Shown: in pieces, positions 61,649 through 64,000 of the stretch
Layout of the letters: every line of letters starts with the position of its first letter
Numbering within the stretch: position 1 is the first letter of the stretch
Assembly: GCF_018424685.1 (NCBI RefSeq)
Contig: NZ_QTKX01000002.1
Location: 124,001 to 188,000 of the forward strand
Length of the DNA: 64,000 nucleotides
Direction: 5' to 3'
Source: Mesobacillus boroniphilus
Lineage (GTDB): Bacteria; Bacillota; Bacilli; Bacillales; Cytobacillaceae
The notes under the pieces: model-generated
Told to the model about the DNA's origin: nothing
Seen by the model: the letters and a program-made list of their open reading frames with translations, nothing else
Database searches by the model: none
Translations under genes and position numbers: made by a program

Positions 61649-61727
61649 AATAGTAGAAGTTGACTCACAGTAAAAATTCGACATATGCCAGAATTTTTAG
61701 CAAAGTGTTTCAATTTCTACTATTTTT
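61649..61727 (+). terminator. Nested inverted repeats downstream of fadF
   Basis: An outer perfect 10-bp pair (AATAGTAGAA at 61649-61658, TTCTACTATT at 61715-61724) ends in a T-run. It encloses an inner 8-bp pair (AAAAATTC at 61672-61679, GAATTTTT at 61691-61698). It may be an unusual terminator or a structured leader for the thiolase operon. Confidence 0.45.
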
Positions 61728-61747
61728 AAAGTAAAATGAATATTATG

Positions 61748-61761
61748 ATAAAGCGCTTACA
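61748..61761 (+). promoter_or_regulatory. cre-like site upstream of the thiolase operon
   Basis: ATAAAGCGCTTACA fits the cre consensus in the core and right half; the first two bases differ. Catabolite control by CcpA is known for B. subtilis mmg genes, so the site is plausible. Confidence 0.5.
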
Positions 61762-61832
61762 TTATTCTTCAGCAAGAAACCACCTTAGAACCTCACATAA
61801 AAAAGAATACGCATATTTTTTTGAATCAGTTT

Positions 61833-61850
61833 CGAGCGAGCGTTCAGTCA
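61833..61850 (+). promoter_or_regulatory. Degenerate FadR-like operator upstream of the thiolase gene
   Basis: CGAGCGAGCGTTCAGTCA has one mismatch to the right half of the FadR consensus and three in the left half. It is 70 bases before the start codon. Confidence 0.4.
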
Positions 61851-61920
61851 TTAAAGTCGTCTGTGTGCCAATTTATTTTTCATTTTCAAAAAATTAATAG
61901 ATTGAAAGGGAGAGATGGCA

Positions 61921-63108
61921 ATGGGAAAGACAGTCATTTTAGCAGGGGCAAGAACACCATTTGGCAAGCTTGGCGGAGCGTTGAGCGGATTTAATGCAAG
62001 CCAGCTTGGCGGAATCGCGCTGAAAGAGGCGATGGCACGCGCGGAAGTAAAGCCTGAGGAAATCGGCGAGGTCATTCTTGGCACTGTGCTTCAGGGAGGC
62101 CAGGGACAGCTCCCATCACGTCAGGCTGCAAGAGAAGCGGGAATCCCGTGGGAAGTAAAAACGGAAACAATCAATAAGGTTTGTGCATCAGGCATGCGCA
62201 GCCTGACGCTTGGTGATCAGATCATCCGCGCAGGAGACGAAGAAGTCATTGTAGCCGGCGGAATGGAGTCAATGAGCAACGCACCTTATATTCTTCCGAA
62301 AGCACGTTGGGGCTTCAGAATGGGCGATGGTCAGGTAAAAGATTTGATGATCCATGATGGATTAACTTGCAGCTTCAAAGGCGTCCATATGGGCACGTAC
62401 GGTAATGAAGTGGCGAAGGAATACGAAATTAGCCGCGAAGAGCAGGATGAGTGGTCGTATCGCAGCCACCAAAGGGCGATTGAGGCGATTGAATCAGGAA
62501 AGCTTGCTGAGGAAATCGTTCCAGTTGAAGTGCCACAGCGGAAGGGCGACCCGATTTTGGTCCAGCATGATGAATCACCTAGGAAGGATACATCAGTTGA
62601 AAAGCTAGCAAAGTTAGGCCCGGTTTTCAACTCGGATGGCACGATTACTGCCGGTAACGCACCGGGCGTCAACGACGGCGCGGCGGCCCTCGTGCTGATG
62701 AGCGAAGAGCGCGCAAAGCGTGAAGGCAGGACACCACAGGCAGTCATCCTTGGGCATGCAGCCATCGCAACAGAAGCGAAGGACTTTCCGAAAACACCTG
62801 GTATTGTCATCAACGAACTGTTGAAGAAAACGGGCAAGTCACTAGCGGAAATTGATCTTTTTGAAATTAACGAAGCTTTTGCTGCAGTCGCTTTGACAAG
62901 TGGACGCATTGCGAACCTTGATCCAGAAAAGGTCAATGTGAACGGCGGTGCGGTTGCCCTTGGTCACCCTATCGGAGCCAGTGGGGCACGCATCATCCTT
63001 ACTTTGATGCATGAACTGAAGCGCCGCGGCGGTGGGGTCGGCATTGCGGCGATCTGCTCGGGCGGCGGCCAGGGAGACGCTGTGATGATTGAGGTTCCGA
63101 AGCAATAA
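61921..63108 (+). CDS. Acetyl-CoA C-acetyltransferase (thiolase)
   Basis: This 395-residue thiolase has the acyl-enzyme Cys in [18 protein letters not shown] (about residues 85-102), NEAFAAVAL (about 320-328), [17 protein letters not shown] (about 342-358, catalytic His) and the terminal CSGGGQGDA (catalytic Cys). It condenses or cleaves acetoacetyl-CoA. It resembles MmgA/AtoB-type thiolases. ATG 61921 lies 8 bases after GGGAG; the ATG at 61915 overlaps that SD. It is followed by a 3-hydroxybutyryl-CoA dehydrogenase gene, so a butyrate or fatty-acid oxidation operon is likely. Confidence 0.93.
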   Translation: MGKTVILAGARTPFGKLGGALSGFNASQLGGIALKEAMARAEVKPEEIGEVILGTVLQGGQGQLPSRQAAREAGIPWEVKTETINKVCASGMRSLTLGDQIIRAGDEEVIVAGGMESMSNAPYILPKARWGFRMGDGQVKDLMIHDGLTCSFKGVHMGTYGNEVAKEYEISREEQDEWSYRSHQRAIEAIESGKLAEEIVPVEVPQRKGDPILVQHDESPRKDTSVEKLAKLGPVFNSDGTITAGNAPGVNDGAAALVLMSEERAKREGRTPQAVILGHAAIATEAKDFPKTPGIVINELLKKTGKSLAEIDLFEINEAFAAVALTSGRIANLDPEKVNVNGGAVALGHPIGASGARIILTLMHELKRRGGGVGIAAICSGGGQGDAVMIEVPKQ

Positions 63109-63117
63109 GAAAAATTG

Positions 63118-63147
63118 ACGGGAGGGCCGGGATGCCTGCCCTCCGTT
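63118..63147 (+). other. Hairpin between thiolase and hydroxybutyryl-CoA dehydrogenase genes
   Basis: ACGGGAGGGC pairs with GCCCTCCGT (one bulged G), closing a short loop without a T-run. It probably affects mRNA stability between the two operon genes. Confidence 0.5.
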
Positions 63148-63173
63148 GAATTGATTTTATAGGAGGAAAACGA

Positions 63174-64000
63174 ATGAGTGTAAAAACGATTATGGTAATT
63201 GGCGCAGGACAAATGGGTTCAGGTATCGCTCAGGTATGCGCGCAGGCAGGATACGATGTGTTTTTGAATGACCTTAAGCCAGAATTTGTTGAACGCGGTC
63301 TTTCTGGCATCAAGAAAAACCTTGGCCGTCAGGTAGACAAAGGGCGGATGACAGCTGAACAGCTTGATGAGGTCGTAGGTAGGATCACCTCTTCAACAGA
63401 TTTGAATGACGCAAAGAATGCGGACCTTGTAATCGAAGCTGCAGTCGAGAACATGGACATAAAGACTAAAATCTTTGCCCAGCTTGATGAAATCGCACCT
63501 GAGCACGCGATCCTTGCTTCTAATACATCATCTTTACCAATCACTGAAATCGCTGCAGCAACAAAACGTCCGGAAAAAGTCATCGGCATGCACTTCATGA
63601 ATCCGGTGCCGGTCATGAAGCTCGTTGAAATCATCCGCGGGCTGGCGACTGCTGATGAAGTCTATCAAACAATTGAAGACATCACTAAAACAGTGGAAAA
63701 AGTCCCTGTCGAAGTGAACGACTTCCCAGGCTTCGTTTCTAACCGCATCCTGATGCCGATGATCAATGAAGCGATCTACACATTGTACGAGGGAGTAGCA
63801 ACGAAGGAAGCGATCGACGAAGTCATGAAGCTCGGCATGAACCACCCAATGGGACCGCTGACACTTGCAGACTTCATTGGCCTTGATACATGCCTCTACA
63901 TCATGGAAACACTCCACGAAGGCTTTGGCGATGACAAATACCGCCCTTGCCCATTGTTAAGGAAATATGTAAAAGCAGGCTGGTTAGGCAAAAAATCAGG
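63174..64000 (+). CDS. 3-hydroxybutyryl-CoA dehydrogenase (3' truncated)
   Basis: The first 275 residues are visible; the family is usually 280-285 long, so only the very end is missing. The NAD site is [20 protein letters not shown] (residues 8-27). The catalytic region has [20 protein letters not shown] (about 138-157, His), [19 protein letters not shown] (about 183-201) and [20 protein letters not shown]. It matches MmgB/Hbd and oxidises 3-hydroxybutyryl-CoA to acetoacetyl-CoA, the thiolase substrate. The SD AGGAGG is six bases before the ATG. Confidence 0.93.
   Translation, partial: MSVKTIMVIGAGQMGSGIAQVCAQAGYDVFLNDLKPEFVERGLSGIKKNLGRQVDKGRMTAEQLDEVVGRITSSTDLNDAKNADLVIEAAVENMDIKTKIFAQLDEIAPEHAILASNTSSLPITEIAAATKRPEKVIGMHFMNPVPVMKLVEIIRGLATADEVYQTIEDITKTVEKVPVEVNDFPGFVSNRILMPMINEAIYTLYEGVATKEAIDEVMKLGMNHPMGPLTLADFIGLDTCLYIMETLHEGFGDDKYRPCPLLRKYVKAGWLGKKS

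Noticed and set aside
62331..62936. 201-codon open frame opposite the thiolase gene
   Set aside because: Antisense shadow of a strongly conserved thiolase. Ser/Ala-rich without a recognisable domain.
1..64000. tRNA, rRNA, prophage or insertion sequence genes
   Set aside because: No cloverleaf, rRNA-like segment, transposase or phage protein was recognised by eye; a covariance-model scan would be needed to exclude small RNAs.

Overview
The window looks like about 64 kb of chromosome from an endospore-forming Bacillaceae (Bacillus/Mesobacillus-like), with moderate GC and strong Bacillus-type SD sequences. It carries sporulation genes (gerQ, an rsfA-type regulator, a pbpG-type PBP1) and a bacillithiol gene pair (bshB2/yojF). 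From about 37.4 kb to 61.6 kb the gene order closely follows the B. subtilis ywd-ywf-ywh-ywj interval (ung, ywdI, ywdK, gerQ, hemQ, pta, lipL, rsfA-like, ywfO, ywgA, ywhB, ywhC, ywhD, pbpG, speE, speB, ywiB, argS, uvsE, clsB, fadF). No rRNA, tRNA, transposase, phage gene or CRISPR array was recognised.

Layout. 0-2.7 kb: end of a Gly/Pro-rich protein, a YjiH-family membrane protein and an acetyltransferase. 2.7-8.9 kb (minus strand): an alpha-glucoside operon (binding protein, two permeases, LacI regulator, GH13 glucosidase) behind LacI/CcpA-type operators. 9.1-11.1 kb: HAD phosphatase and a lipoprotein sugar dehydrogenase. 11.4-13.8 kb (minus): a TetR-controlled ABC exporter with twin operators. 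13.9-20.9 kb (minus): a clade II-type nitrous oxide reductase operon (nosC, nosZ, nosB-like, nosD, nosY, nosF and a YtkA/FixH plus SurA-like lipoprotein) with an Fnr box placed at about -41.5. 21-24 kb: bacillithiol and pyridoxal kinase genes. 24.6-36.9 kb: a formate dehydrogenase/molybdenum cofactor island (fdhD, three-subunit FDH-N-type enzyme, fdhE, mobA, moeA, moeA-PBP fusion, moaE, moaD, moeB). The catalytic FDH subunit has an in-frame UGA followed by a SECIS hairpin almost the same as that of E. coli fdhF, so it is read as a selenoprotein and not as two broken ORFs. 37-61.6 kb: the conserved housekeeping/sporulation block. 61.9-64 kb: start of a fatty-acid/butyrate oxidation operon (thiolase, 3-hydroxyacyl-CoA dehydrogenase, cut by the window end).

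The genes suggest a facultative denitrifying or nitrous-oxide-respiring spore former. Formate oxidised outside the membrane by the Sec-FDH would feed electrons to menaquinone, and N2O reduction by NosZ would be one sink. Carbon-control sites (cre at pta and the sugar operon, FadR box at fadF) link sugar, acetate and fatty-acid use.

Non-coding signals of most interest: (1) the UGA/SECIS pair in fdhA; (2) three convergent intergenic regions, each with its own 7-11 nt word repeated about every 20 nt and lying between the genes' terminators; (3) seven copies of a GC-rich dispersed repeat with conserved ends and variable middle, one of which supplies the C-terminal tail of FdhD; (4) a near-perfect parS site between ung and ywdI; (5) an ung gene whose good SD sequence points to an AUU start codon.
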